Origin: Paramecium octaurelia | Taxonomy: Eukaryota > Ciliophora > Oligohymenophorea > Peniculida > Parameciidae | NCBI GenBank assembly: GCA_905182995.1 | Contig: CAJJDP010000057.1 | Coordinates: 378,676 to 442,675, forward strand | Length of the DNA: 64,000 nucleotides | Direction of reading: 5' to 3' | Shown: piece after piece, positions 1 through 10,129 of the stretch | How the letters are laid out: the number at the start of each line of letters is the position of its first letter | How positions within the stretch are numbered: the stretch's first letter is position 1 | Position numbers and translations under genes: made by a program | The notes under the pieces: model-generated | Databases searched by the model: none | What the model was told of the DNA's origin: nothing | Seen by the model: only the letters and a program-made list of their open reading frames with translations

Positions 1-764
1 AAAGATATTTTGAGAAATATGATCAAACCTCTATCATTTTTTAAAGGATTAGTGATCTTGGAGTTGACATTCCGACTTTATATGCTCAAAGAGAAGTTTT
101 ATATAGAAGGACACTAAGATACTTTTTTTTAACAGATGCAGAAATTGATGGAGTGTATGATGTATTTTTTTAGGCATATAATAAAGTAGAAGAGTTCACA
201 TAATTAAATATTGATTTAAGTTCAGAGGACTATTTATTTGATGAAAACGCTGTCAATTTTTATGAAGCTATTAACATAGGAAATTTGTGTGATTATTAAA
301 CTGAATAATTTAAAGAGCTAGCGAATTCCACTTGTGGATTAGCAATGAATGGTAACTTATTAAAAGGGTTATCATAAATCTTACCATACATTTTATATAC
401 TTTGAAAACCTAATATGATGATAGTAAAAACTTTACTATTTTACCTACAAACACAAGACTTGAATTGGAAGGAGCAACTATTATTGGTAATGTAATGTCA
501 ACTGTAATATCTGAACTCTATGATAATCTACTCATTTCGTGTTTAAGGTTGATTAATTTCACTTAGATACCATGTATAATTTTCTTAGTATTTCAATCTA
601 TTTGTATAGTGATTTATATTGCCATAATGAATGAAAATCATAAATAACAATTTTAGTCTATTAAGCAATCGATATTTTTATTTCCAAGACAGACATTAAT
701 TTTTGATGATTAGTTTTATAGGAATTTTAGATCAATTATAAAAGATGAAGGGATTTAACAATGA
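1..764 (+). CDS. Membrane protein, C-terminal part (5' end outside window)
   Basis: The frame is open from base 3 to a TGA at 762-764, about 253 residues, and enters the window already coding, so the start lies upstream. Near the end there is one clear hydrophobic span (roughly residues 181-205, rich in I/F/L/V) after a short acidic and polar region, then a basic tail. No catalytic motif was found. In-frame TAA/TAG codons occur throughout, as in the other genes. Large multi-pass proteins with such tails are common in ciliates, but the family cannot be named from this fragment. Confidence 0.6.
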
Positions 765-1039
765 GATTAATTTTTAAGTTATTTATAATATATATACTTG
801 TGATGCATTGATATCGATGTTTAATGGTGTATTTTCTTTGAATAGTAATTGTAACAATTTATAGGTTTTAAGAAAATCTGTAAAGCCTAAGGTAAATTTT
901 TAACAATTTCAATATTTACATTCATATATTAGTATTTAATTAACTAATTTAAATTTAATTTTAGATCAAAATTATTAAAGGATCATAAGATAAAATATTA
1001 GATAAGTAAAGTGATTGATTAAATTGGCATAAATAATAA
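765..1039. other. Intergenic, no supported gene
   Basis: Very AT-rich spacer between a + gene and a - gene that converge here. A short open frame starts with ATG near 819 and could be spliced with a 72-nt GT..AG segment, but that is far longer than the introns elsewhere in the window, so it is not called. Confidence 0.5.
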
Positions 1040-1830
1040 TCATTATAATTTTGTCTACAGCAGTTTAGAGAAAGCATCCATGCTATAGGATGACACTTTC
1101 TCCTTTTCAGTTTCTAAGTCCTATAATCTCTTTTCAAGCTCATCCATCAACTCTATCCTGTCTCTTTTTTGTTGTTTGGATCGATTCATTTGATTTCTTG
1201 TATTCAATATATTTCCTTAATTTATGATTTTCTGAGTTTCGGTTTTGTTTGGCTCCTCTTCTAATTACTTTTCCAAAAATTCTATTTTTTCTAATGCCTC
1301 TTAGTATTTCTTCTGGAGATCATCTTAATCATCAGATTTTTATTTCGATCTTTGCAACTATGCTTAAATATTATCTAACAATTTAATCATTAAATATACA
1401 AATTACTTGTTATGCTTTAAACATTTATTATTATGCTTTCCAAATTATTGGATTTAGGCCATTATAACAAGAAATCCCATTGTTCATAATTTTAAACTGT
1501 TAATGACTTTTTAGGTACTCTCAATCCCAATTTATTGATTTACAATTCCTCATACATTACTTAATCTAAAGAATGTTGGACATCCTCTAAAAGATATGTC
1601 AGCTGTTCAATAGTTAATTGCTTTAATTAGTTTCTGCTTTAATCTTCAAATTAACTCACTGGCACTAATTAAAATGATTAGATTCCTTCGTTCAACGGAT
1701 ATTTCTGAATCAATATCTACAAACTCTGTTAATTCTTATATGCTTTCTCAAGAATAGAGTCGCATATCTCAACTTAAATTATCTATTTATTAATACATAT
1801 TTCATCTATTAGTTGCTTCTTGGAAGTCAT
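1040..1830 (-). CDS. Coiled-coil protein, unknown
   Basis: Starts at ATG 1830-1828 (MTSKKQLIDEICINKQ) and ends at TGA 1042-1040. A 32-nt intron at 1375-1406 restores the frame, giving 252 residues. The N-terminal two thirds are Q/L/E-rich and the C-terminal third is strongly charged (K, E, Q, R), consistent with coiled coil. No signal peptide, membrane span or enzyme motif is visible. The neighbour upstream on the same strand is the pseudokinase gene, about 60 bp away. I do not recognise a family. Confidence 0.65.
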
Positions 1831-1891
1831 TAAACTTAAATATTTATAATGAAAATTAACAACACTATTATTTATATAATGTTTAAATAAA

Positions 1892-3686
1892 TCAACACAT
1901 ACTTAATCCTTCATTTAACTTTTTCAAAAGTATGACAAAGATGTTATCATCTTAATTCTGCTGATTCTCTAAATTTTTTGGTTACTATATCCACTCTTAA
2001 AATCGATCTATCACTTCTTTTACTAAATGATCCAAATTCTATTTTTCTAAAACTTCCTTTGGTTATTACTCTTTTAATATTGAATATTCTTGTAAATTGG
2101 TATTTAAAGAAATTGCACTTCCTTGAAGGTCCATATTGTTTTAATCGAATTCATTTTTTTATGGAACTTATTGTTATTATTCTGTATTCTTTAATTGCTG
2201 TCTTAATTGATCAATTTCTTAATCTTTTTGTTCTAACTTTTATTCATATTTATTTTTAATATCTTCAATTTATTGGGTTTGCACTGCTTATATATTATCA
2301 TTTAAATTTTGCATAATTCTAACAATTTCATTAAAAGCATTTTCAATATAATTGCAGGACTATATTGAACCACTATCTGTGATTAGACTTTTTCCATCTC
2401 TATCCTCTATTTGTTACTATTAGTTATAAGAAACTTATTTTTTTATTTCACTTAGAAGTAATTGACAAACTTATTCAATATGACCAGAAGATAACTACTA
2501 TTATTGTTAAATGTTTTATTATGGAAAGGGTGCTGCTTATAATTATGGAGGCTATTTAAATTAGATGGGTTGATTAGGTTATTAAAATTGTTATTAATAT
2601 TATTAAACGGAATTTGGTGGAGGTTATAAAACTTGATTTATTTAGGGTTAAAATTGTTGATTGGTTTTGTTTTATAAATTTGGATTTATTTGAGTTTAAA
2701 ATAATGGATTTATTGGTGGATTTCCTTGAGGTTATACTAAATTATTTTATTAAGCTGGACCTTATTTATTAGTAAAAGATTCTGAGACATCAGCAATTTT
2801 GATACGCCTGTATCTTTTATATTCCAACATTGACTTCAGATTTTCTTTTACATATTAAGGAGCATTCAATTGGTCAATTCTTTTTAAATAATATTGATTG
2901 ACTTCTTTATTTTTATAATCTTTGATTTTAACTTTTAGATCCTCAATGTCAGCTAAAATTTCAGATAATAATTGATACCCGACTAAAAAAATGAGTTGCC
3001 TGTAAAAGTCCAATAAATTACACAACCCAATGACCAAGTATCCACAGATTAAAGAAAATCAGATTTTTATTTTAAGATTTCTGGAGCTTAATATAACATC
3101 TATTGAACCCCTTTAACTTGATATTTATTTGAATCTTATCCCTTTATGGCCTAACCAAAATTAATTAATTTAAATTTATTTTCTACAAGGATGAAGCTCT
3201 CTGGCCTGATGCTTTTGTGGAATATATTTTTAGAATTCATAAATTTAATAGATTTAAAAAGCTAAGAATTTAGAGAATAATTACATCAGTGCAAATTTCA
3301 ACCCTTTTCTCTGATGAAATCTATTGGATGCTTTTAATATAATCTTGTAGATTAGATTTCCCCATCTCCATAAGTAATGTGTAAAAATTTGAAAATAAAC
3401 CTGTTTCATAAATCCTAATAATTCCTGATGTCCTAATTGGATCGTTGTCAAACTTTTCTTAATAATCAATCACCTCCCGAATGAAAGATTTCTCCTGATC
3501 AGCTATAGTTTTGTAAATTTTTATGGCAAACAATTAGGACATATTGTTGTTTGTAGGTTAAGCTTCAAACACAGCCTCGTCTGCACCTTGGTCTATCATT
3601 TTTGTAAGTTTAAATTATCCATATTTAGTATAATTCAAAGTCTTATTCACTAAAGGTTAAAAATTAGTGGAATTCTATTAATTCAT
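1892..3686 (-). CDS. Pseudokinase with Pro/Gln-rich tail and coiled coil
   Basis: 581 residues after removal of introns at 3262-3284 (23 nt) and 2953-2978 (26 nt); both are needed to keep frame. The N-lobe has the ATP-binding lysine context (LFAIKIYK) but the glycine loop is weak. The catalytic loop reads FHKSIRPES, so the HRD aspartate is serine, and the DFG motif reads NFG. The activation-segment tryptophan region (QSVDTWSLGCVIYW) is kept. After the kinase fold (about residue 290) come a P/Q/N-rich stretch and a Q/E/K coiled coil. The family fold is clear; loss of HRD and DFG acidic residues predicts no phosphotransfer, so a scaffolding role is inferred. Confidence 0.85.
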
Positions 3687-3734
3687 TTTTCAGGAAATTA
3701 AAATAATATATATTTTTATTATAAATAGATTATA

Positions 3735-4636
3735 ATGAATGATTTAATTGTTCCAATAGTCACAGTAGTTTTAAGCCTTATATCAATTCTAAGTTGTGGA
3801 TTTGTAATTTATATTTATGGAAGATTTAGAGAATTAAGGAATGATCAATTTACAATTGTATTACAGATTATTTTATTCGATCTGATATATGATCTCATAC
3901 TATTTAGTGACTCCATTGGATACTTGTTTTTGAGAAACACTACTTTTCAATTAAGTGAGAAGCCTGTTTTATGTTAGGCCCAATCGTTCTTCTCTGTCTA
4001 TAGTGTTTTATCAAGCACTTTTTGGACTTCAATCATTATTCATAGTTTGTATATTTCTTTAAGAGAGAGTGAACCTAATTAGTATATGCAATCATATTAT
4101 CCAGGATTAGGCTATGGAATACCCCTTATAATATCTATTATGTATGTATTGTTTGTGAAAAAGTCCAATAATTATCGATGCATATGGTCAATACTACCCA
4201 ATGCCTCAAACAAATTGTTTCTTTGATATCTATAACGAAAATATGGAACTATATATATTGATATTTTTTGATATCCCTATATGGACAATGTTTCTATATA
4301 ATATTATTGTAATAATCCTTGTGATCAGAAGGATTACTCAGAATAGCTCTATAAATTAATCTTTGTATTCCTTATTTATGTACCCTATGATTTTGCTTAT
4401 TTGCTGGATAATTGTATAATAATGTTTTAAAAATTTAGCCTGGTTTTGTGAATATTATTGGAGTTAAATCAGTAATATGGAAAAGCATTGATTTTGGATT
4501 GGGAAGTTTAATTGGTTTTTTTGATGCTTATTGGTATTGCTACACTGCCTTGACAGATAGATTGACTTTTGAAAGTGGAAAAATCACACTGCGTATAAAA
4601 GAGAACTCGGAAGAATAAGAATTACCTAAAATTTGA
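3735..4636 (+). CDS. Seven-transmembrane receptor-like protein
   Basis: 284 residues with introns at 4142-4163 (22 nt) and 4414-4438 (25 nt). The N-terminus is extracellular and very short (MNDLIVPIV), followed at once by TM1. Seven hydrophobic spans can be counted; TM3 is preceded by a cysteine, a second cysteine lies in the loop before TM5 (MPQTNCFFDIYNENM), and a charged cytosolic tail follows TM7. This arrangement fits G-protein-coupled receptors of the cAMP-receptor/secretin-like type found in protists. The ligand cannot be inferred. It lies only 48 bp from the divergently transcribed pseudokinase start. Confidence 0.65.
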
Positions 4637-4943
4637 ATTATCTTATATAAAAATATAGAAATTGTAATTATCATCTACTTTTATTACTTTGTATGTGATT
4701 TTATTCGAACACATCACAAGTTTTCTGATTATGTTTGTTCAACTTAACCAAAATTAGTTTTCATATTTTTATACAATTCTATTTAATATAACTATGGAAA
4801 ACTAATTTGATAAAGTATTATTTTTAGTTGATTAATGATTATTCTCGCTATTTATCATTTATTTTATCAGTAGGAGTTGTTACAATGCCATGATAATATG
4901 TATTCAATAGTGTTTAACATAAATTAATTTATAATATATAAAA
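4637..4943. other. Intergenic, nothing recognised
   Basis: AT-rich spacer between two converging genes (7TM protein on + and the unknown 494-residue protein on -). No open frame of convincing composition on either strand and no repeat was seen. Confidence 0.5.
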
Positions 4944-6428
4944 TCATTTTTGTTATAATTTACATTCCTCTTGCAATTTCTAATCATTTATTACTTAATT
5001 TAATCCAGCTGATTAGTTATTTTTTTAACTATCATAATCTTCATTATTTTATTCTAATAGAGATCTTTCTACCCTATCTTTAATTTGATCCACATCATAA
5101 TTTAACATCATACCTTGAAACAAATACTCCATCAATTTTTCCTTTTTTATCGTATTATCCTTATCCTTTTTCTAATGATATAATACAAAAAATTAATTGC
5201 CATATTTACGTGTCTCAATTTATACAAATATTGGTTAAGAGATTAATGCAGTGAGAACAGAATTTTCTATAGTCGGAATTAATTCTTAAGTAATTTAACT
5301 AAATTTTTTATTTATCTGAGAATCTATGATAAAAGTATCACAATCAGATGGATCAAATTACCTTCCACATTCACATTTAGGATTATCGTTTGAATCTAAT
5401 TTGATAAAATGTTTGAAATTATTTTCCCAATCATCATCTCTTAAACATAAAGTACTTTAGTAATAATTTATTGGATTTTTGATATGGAAATTCTTAAATA
5501 AAAATAAATATTCATATCTAAGTTTTGGGTAATTATTATTTTGTTCAAATATTTCAAATTCTTTATAATAAATAACTCCTAACTGTCTGAATATCCACTC
5601 AGTTAACTTTATTCTATTTTCATATTTTATTTTGAGGTTGATATTATTTTTTGGATGATGTTAAATTTTGTTATTAAAACTATTTTATATTGTTACAAGT
5701 TAGTCATGAATCTCAGCGTTATAGAATTCTTATAGATTTTCATCATTTTTTTCAAACAATTATACTTAAAATTCCTTTAATTTGTTTTATTAAATAGCTT
5801 TAGAAATTGTGGTGTGAAATAAGCTATTTTAGATTAAGAATTGCAACTTATGATCCATTGAATGGAAGTAGATAGTTTCTTTATTATTTTCTATTTTAGA
5901 AATGCCGAAATTATGCTATTTTGGATATAGAAATATTTCAAAAGTAGCCTTATTCTAATGTTCTCTAATCAATAGCTATCGGATTTACCAGAATAATAAA
6001 ATAACATAAAACTCATCAGCATCTATTCTTTATATTTCAACATAGGGATTTTCTGATATTGAAATTTACTAAACAATAACACTGATATCACAAAATAATG
6101 GGCTTAATATCAATTTATCCTTAAACAAAGCTTTAAATGGAATTGCAAGTGCTTTCTTCATTACAGCATCAAACGACATTTGCAATTTAAAAGCATTTGG
6201 AATTGTTATTCCAATTATTTGTTTAATTTATATAGCACATAATTTTTAAAAAGCATGTTTTAATCTTGCTAGTAAATGGTTTAACTACAAATTGTGATCT
6301 ACTGGTAATTCAAATCGAAAGTCTTCAGAGGAATTTAGTGCAAAGACTTAGCCAAAAGTGCATGTTGAATTGAGGTGGCTAAGTATTTATTGTTTTATTG
6401 TTTCATATGACTATTAGGAATTATTCAT
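4944..6428 (-). CDS. Conserved-looking protein of unknown function, 494 aa
   Basis: An intronless frame from ATG at 6428 (MNNSQQSYETIKQQILSHLN) to TGA at 4946-4944. It is mixed alpha/beta in composition with no membrane span or signal peptide. A short cysteine cluster (CECGRQFDPSDCD, about two thirds along) could bind a metal. The last 60 residues are acidic and Q/N-rich. No family is recognised; the length, codon use and clean TGA termination support a real gene. Confidence 0.65.
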
Positions 6429-7316
6429 TTTATTACCAGATAATAAAAAAATTATGAAGAATATAAGGTGTATTTTTTCTTTTTTCCTACTTTAACTTTA
6501 TATAAATAAAATAAAATATATAACAATGATATAAACAGTAAGTCTAAATGTAACAGGTGAATCTGATTGTTGTCAAACTCTATTTAAATAAGAGTGTATA
6601 ATCATATTGTCTCGTGTCAATATCTCATATGTATTTTTACTTTGGCTAGATTATTCTTTTAAATTTTACAAATTGCTCATCTTTTTCTTTATTTTATATC
6701 TTACATTTAGTGCTTCCTTCCTTTTCACCAAAATACCTGATTCAAAGTTGATTTCTTAGAATTAGCTATATTTTTTAAAGATCATACTTTTTATGATTTA
6801 ACACTCTTGATTTAAATATCTCTTAAAGTTGTTTTTTTTTTTAACTATTCTCTTGCAGAGAACGAATTCAATAATCATTCTAATTTGAGATTATTCTTTA
6901 ATTCAAAAGTAATTTGATTAATATTTATGGGAAATATTGTTTCAATATATCCTTTAGTATTAATATTATTAATATATTTAATTTTTGTTCAAATGAACAC
7001 TAACAGTATTAAATGGATTAACCTACAATTTCTTAATTTCTGAATCTTATCATATAAGATAGGCAATCTTTTTTTACTATTGTTTGACTTTTCTTCATTT
7101 AAATTTTAAATTTAAGCCATAGAATCCATTTTCAGACGAATTAGCCTATTTGAAAATGAAAACTAAGTGTTATATAGAAGCTGCCTTTACTTTTTATTTT
7201 TTTCTTTTTTAATTTATTAATAGAATTACGAATATACTACTAATCAAAATTTAAGGGCATTTTGATTGATCTTTTTCCAGCATTCATCTACAAGAATGAT
7301 TCCCCTAATTCTGATA
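6429..7316. other. AT-rich region, no supported gene
   Basis: About 890 bp between two minus-strand genes. Short open stretches exist in several frames but none can be extended by plausible 20-32 nt introns. Near 7272-7381 two copies of a roughly 18-bp word (ttttccagcattca type) lie in inverted orientation about 70 bp apart. Nothing else was recognised. Confidence 0.4.
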
Positions 7317-8160
7317 TCATAATTTAGTTACACAAATTAAAAGCATATAAAATTGTGTCCAGTGAATGCTGTTGGAAAAAACATATTTTGAGACACTTAT
7401 TCGTAGGTATGATGCTTTGATTATAAACATTCCAACAAACATCAAAACCATAAATATCTAAACGAACCAAAATATTCTGCTATGAATCCTTAGAACTTCT
7501 CCTTTATCCTAAGTTAAAGTCGTAAAAACCCTACTCTCATTTCCAAAATGATTTATTTCAACCCACCAACGTAGTCCGACTAATATTTTCTATCTTATCT
7601 ATTTTCATACCTTCAACTTATATTTTTATTTATCCAAAAATCTACTGCTCCCAAGACCACAATTGTTTCATATAGTTTCATAGTTTGATAAAAAGGAGTA
7701 AAGAAATAGAGTATCGGAATAATAAATTTGAGAATAAAGCATATTACACATTATACTGGATTAGGAGATTTAGATATGTCTTTATTAGTACTCTTAAACA
7801 GTTCATAATTAGCAAATGCTAAAGGATTCAAATTTATACTCAACTTCAACCACTTTTATTCTATCTCATTTCAATATTATCTTGTATTTTAAATTCCTCC
7901 TTTAGTTGTTCTGGTTATTGTTTTATAATTGATTCAGCTATGAGAGGACCTTAGAAGTCTACTAATTAAGTGGGTCTTATCAAATTTAATTTCGGTTATT
8001 CTTCTCTTATTTTATTGATAGTAACAGTTAATAAATAATATTATAATATTTAATACTGTAGATAATGACAATCTAATTGTAATTATTAATTTCATCTGAG
8101 ATTTCTTGATAGATTTCTTACTGATATTAAATAGGATGATAATTGCTTTATAATCAGAAA
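7317..8160 (-). pseudogene. TVP23: TVP23-family Golgi membrane protein, reading frame interrupted
   Basis: Three stretches of one protein can be read. The first (about 7867-8150) is a Q/E-rich N-terminal piece; the second carries a first membrane span and the motif VDFWINKN; the third carries VGLRWW followed by a region ending in SRIFW and a second long membrane span, ending at TGA 7319-7317. FW..KN..GR..VGLRWW and the SRIFW motif are hallmarks of the TVP23/FAM18 family, which acts in Golgi vesicle traffic. Introns of 20 and 32 nt join the first two stretches, but between FWINKN and VGLRWW (around 7620-7660) I find a TGA and a one-base frame conflict that no 20-32 nt intron solves. It is either a decayed copy or contains a base error; the start is uncertain. 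Confidence 0.5.
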
Positions 8161-8210
8161 AAGACGTAATTTTGTATTAATAAATAATATTAAAAATTTA
8201 TTAATCAAAA

Positions 8211-8889
8211 ATGGATTAATAAGTATAAGAGACATAGATGCATTACGAAATAATTATTAATGAAGTGATTATCAAGTTAAAGAAAAATTCAGATAAAGGG
8301 TAATTATAAATGAGCGAATCTGAGATCTAAACTTTTAAAGATGTATAAATTTAGAAAATACTTTTTAGCTTTGGTAAAGTAGTTTAAAAGCAATTTAAGG
8401 CGGCTAAGAAAATAGATTGAAAACTAAACTGTCTCCTTAAATAAAGCAAAATATTGATAAGCCTATCGAATAAGAACCTGCTATAGTTAAGAAAATTAAA
8501 ACTAATGTAGATACTTAAATCATAAAAAAAGTTTATATTCACCCTATATTTTATCTTAGGAAGAAGCGGATGTAGTGTTCACTGATGACTCTGGGGATGA
8601 AACTAGTTCTAAAGAAGAAGAAGCTGAGGATTAGAAAGCAGCGAAATATTTGAATTACCAAATCTCAAAAAATGAGAGTTTGAGAGAGAAAACCCTGTTT
8701 GACAAAATCAGAGAGTTAGATCAATTAAAACATCTTATAAAAGTGGAAGAGGAGGATGATGGTGAGACAGAAGAACCAAGAGTATTTGATACATAAGTCT
8801 ATGCATAAAAAATTAACACTGAAAATGCAGTTAGTCGTATTAGAGTATTCTTAAATTCCTTATATAGCCAAATAAATCTCAAAAAATGA
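8211..8889 (+). CDS. Acidic, lysine-containing protein, unknown
   Basis: 207 residues after two introns (26 nt beginning near 8363 and 29 nt ending before the GAAGAAGCGGAT exon). The N-terminal 55 residues are mixed, the middle is K/Q/I-rich and basic, and residues about 105-150 are strongly acidic (TDDSGDETSSKEEEAEDQ). A helical, charged C-terminus ends INLKK. The acidic/basic alternation resembles nuclear or chromatin proteins, but no domain is recognised, so no function is assigned. Confidence 0.6.
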
Positions 8890-9042
8890 GTTTAGAGTAT
8901 GTTCTTATCCGAGAAAAAAACAATTAGGAAGCTATATATCCGTAAGCTCAATTGTTATTTAATTTTAAAACTAATAAGAAAAAAAACTCTTAATGAAAAT
9001 GGTATTTATTATTTGTGTGATTTTGTTTTAACTAAACAATCT

Positions 9043-9300
9043 TCATTAAAATTGCTTTTGTTCACATTCTTTCTTCCATCCTTTACAAATACTCATGACA
9101 CCTTCCATTCCCTCTTCTCCTTTTAATCCAGTTTCTAATTTTGACAAAAATTAAGTTAATTTGTCATTCTCATCTTTATTAAGCTCTTTTTTGTATTCAT
9201 ACAAATAGTATTCCTTTCCATCCACTTTTGCAGAACTTATCTAATACTGTATTTCGTCTATTTAAAATTCCTCGTCTTCTTTTTTTATTTATTAATCCAT
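9043..9300 (-). CDS. Small acidic protein, 85 aa, unknown
   Basis: A single exon from ATG at 9300 (MDQQIKKEDEEFQIDEIQYQ) to TGA 9045-9043. It is rich in K, E, D and Q, has two cysteines near the end (SICKGWKKECEQ) and no membrane span. It converges on the gene at 8211-8889, leaving about 150 bp between stops. It is short, so chance is possible, but composition, a proper start and stop and genome density favour a gene. Confidence 0.5.
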
Positions 9301-9407
9301 CTATTTTATATTAATATTAATAATGAGTACAATTTATCATAAAAAAGTGATACTCATAAATATAAGAATTTTTAATTATTCTGTGAATAAATCTCATTAA
9401 ATAAATT

Positions 9408-10044
9408 ATGGAATGCAATTTGATAATAATTGGAGATCAAAAAGTAGGAAAGTCCTCCATTTTGTTAAGGTTTTTCTATGATTATATACTAATATAGGTT
9501 GTCCGTAAACTAATTTTCTGATTAGTATGAACCAACTATTTGGGCTACTGTCAAAAAAAAGATCGACATTAATAGCATCTCAATCAATTTGAATTTCACA
9601 GATATCTGTTGTCAAGAACATTATTTATCAATTAGGAAAAACTCTTACATTAACAAGGATATCATTATAATTGTTTTTGATATCAATTAGATTGCAAGTT
9701 TCCATAATGTTTTATAACATGTAATATATATACTAATCATAATAATTAGTGGAACTAAGAGACTTGTCAACTTAAGAATATAAAAAAGATAATTATAGCG
9801 AATAAAATAGATCTGAGAGAAAATGATGAGTAGATTGAAGATTATAAATTATAAGTAGATTATATCTTAGCTTAAGGTTAAAGAATCATTCAAAGATTGC
9901 CATTTTTTCTCCTGTTCAGCCAAAACTGGAGAAAACATAGATGAGGTCTTCAAAGAAATAGCGAAAATCTTAGTAGAATCATTACCAAAGAAGAAAGAGG
10001 AGCAATTACATAGAGAAGAATTTTGTTCTTGTTTAATATTTTGA
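9408..10044 (+). CDS. Divergent Rab-like small GTPase
   Basis: 185 residues with introns of 28 nt (9470-9497), 29 nt and 22 nt. Seen motifs: P-loop GDQKVGKSS (residues 9-17), an effector-like segment FSDQYEPTIWATV with the switch-I threonine, guanine-base motif ANKIDL, and SCSAKTG. The DxxGQ motif of switch II is replaced by DICCQEH, losing the invariant glycine that contacts the gamma-phosphate. The C-terminus ends FCSCLIF, with two cysteines placed like prenylation sites though followed by extra residues. The Ras-superfamily fold is clear; Rab-like membrane traffic is the best guess, with unusual nucleotide cycling inferred from switch II. Confidence 0.85.
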
Positions 10045-10129
10045 TATATTTATTTATTTTCTTCATCCATAATTTGATAATAATATTTCAATAATAATAA
10101 ATATACATAAAAATAATATTAAAAAAAGA

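Noticed and set aside
1978-2259. A + frame rich in L/I/F that looks like a small membrane protein
   Set aside because: It is antisense to the coiled-coil and Q-rich tail of the pseudokinase; Q/K/E codons read backwards give L/F/I.
7272-7381. Inverted repeat (ttttccagcattca / tgaatgctgttgga) as a mobile-element end or hairpin RNA
   Set aside because: Imperfect (a three-base insertion), no target duplication or associated gene; probably chance or a trace within a decayed gene.
8899-9126. A + strand frame just after the acidic protein gene
   Set aside because: It is antisense to the small minus-strand gene at 9043-9300 and has no start context or composition of its own.
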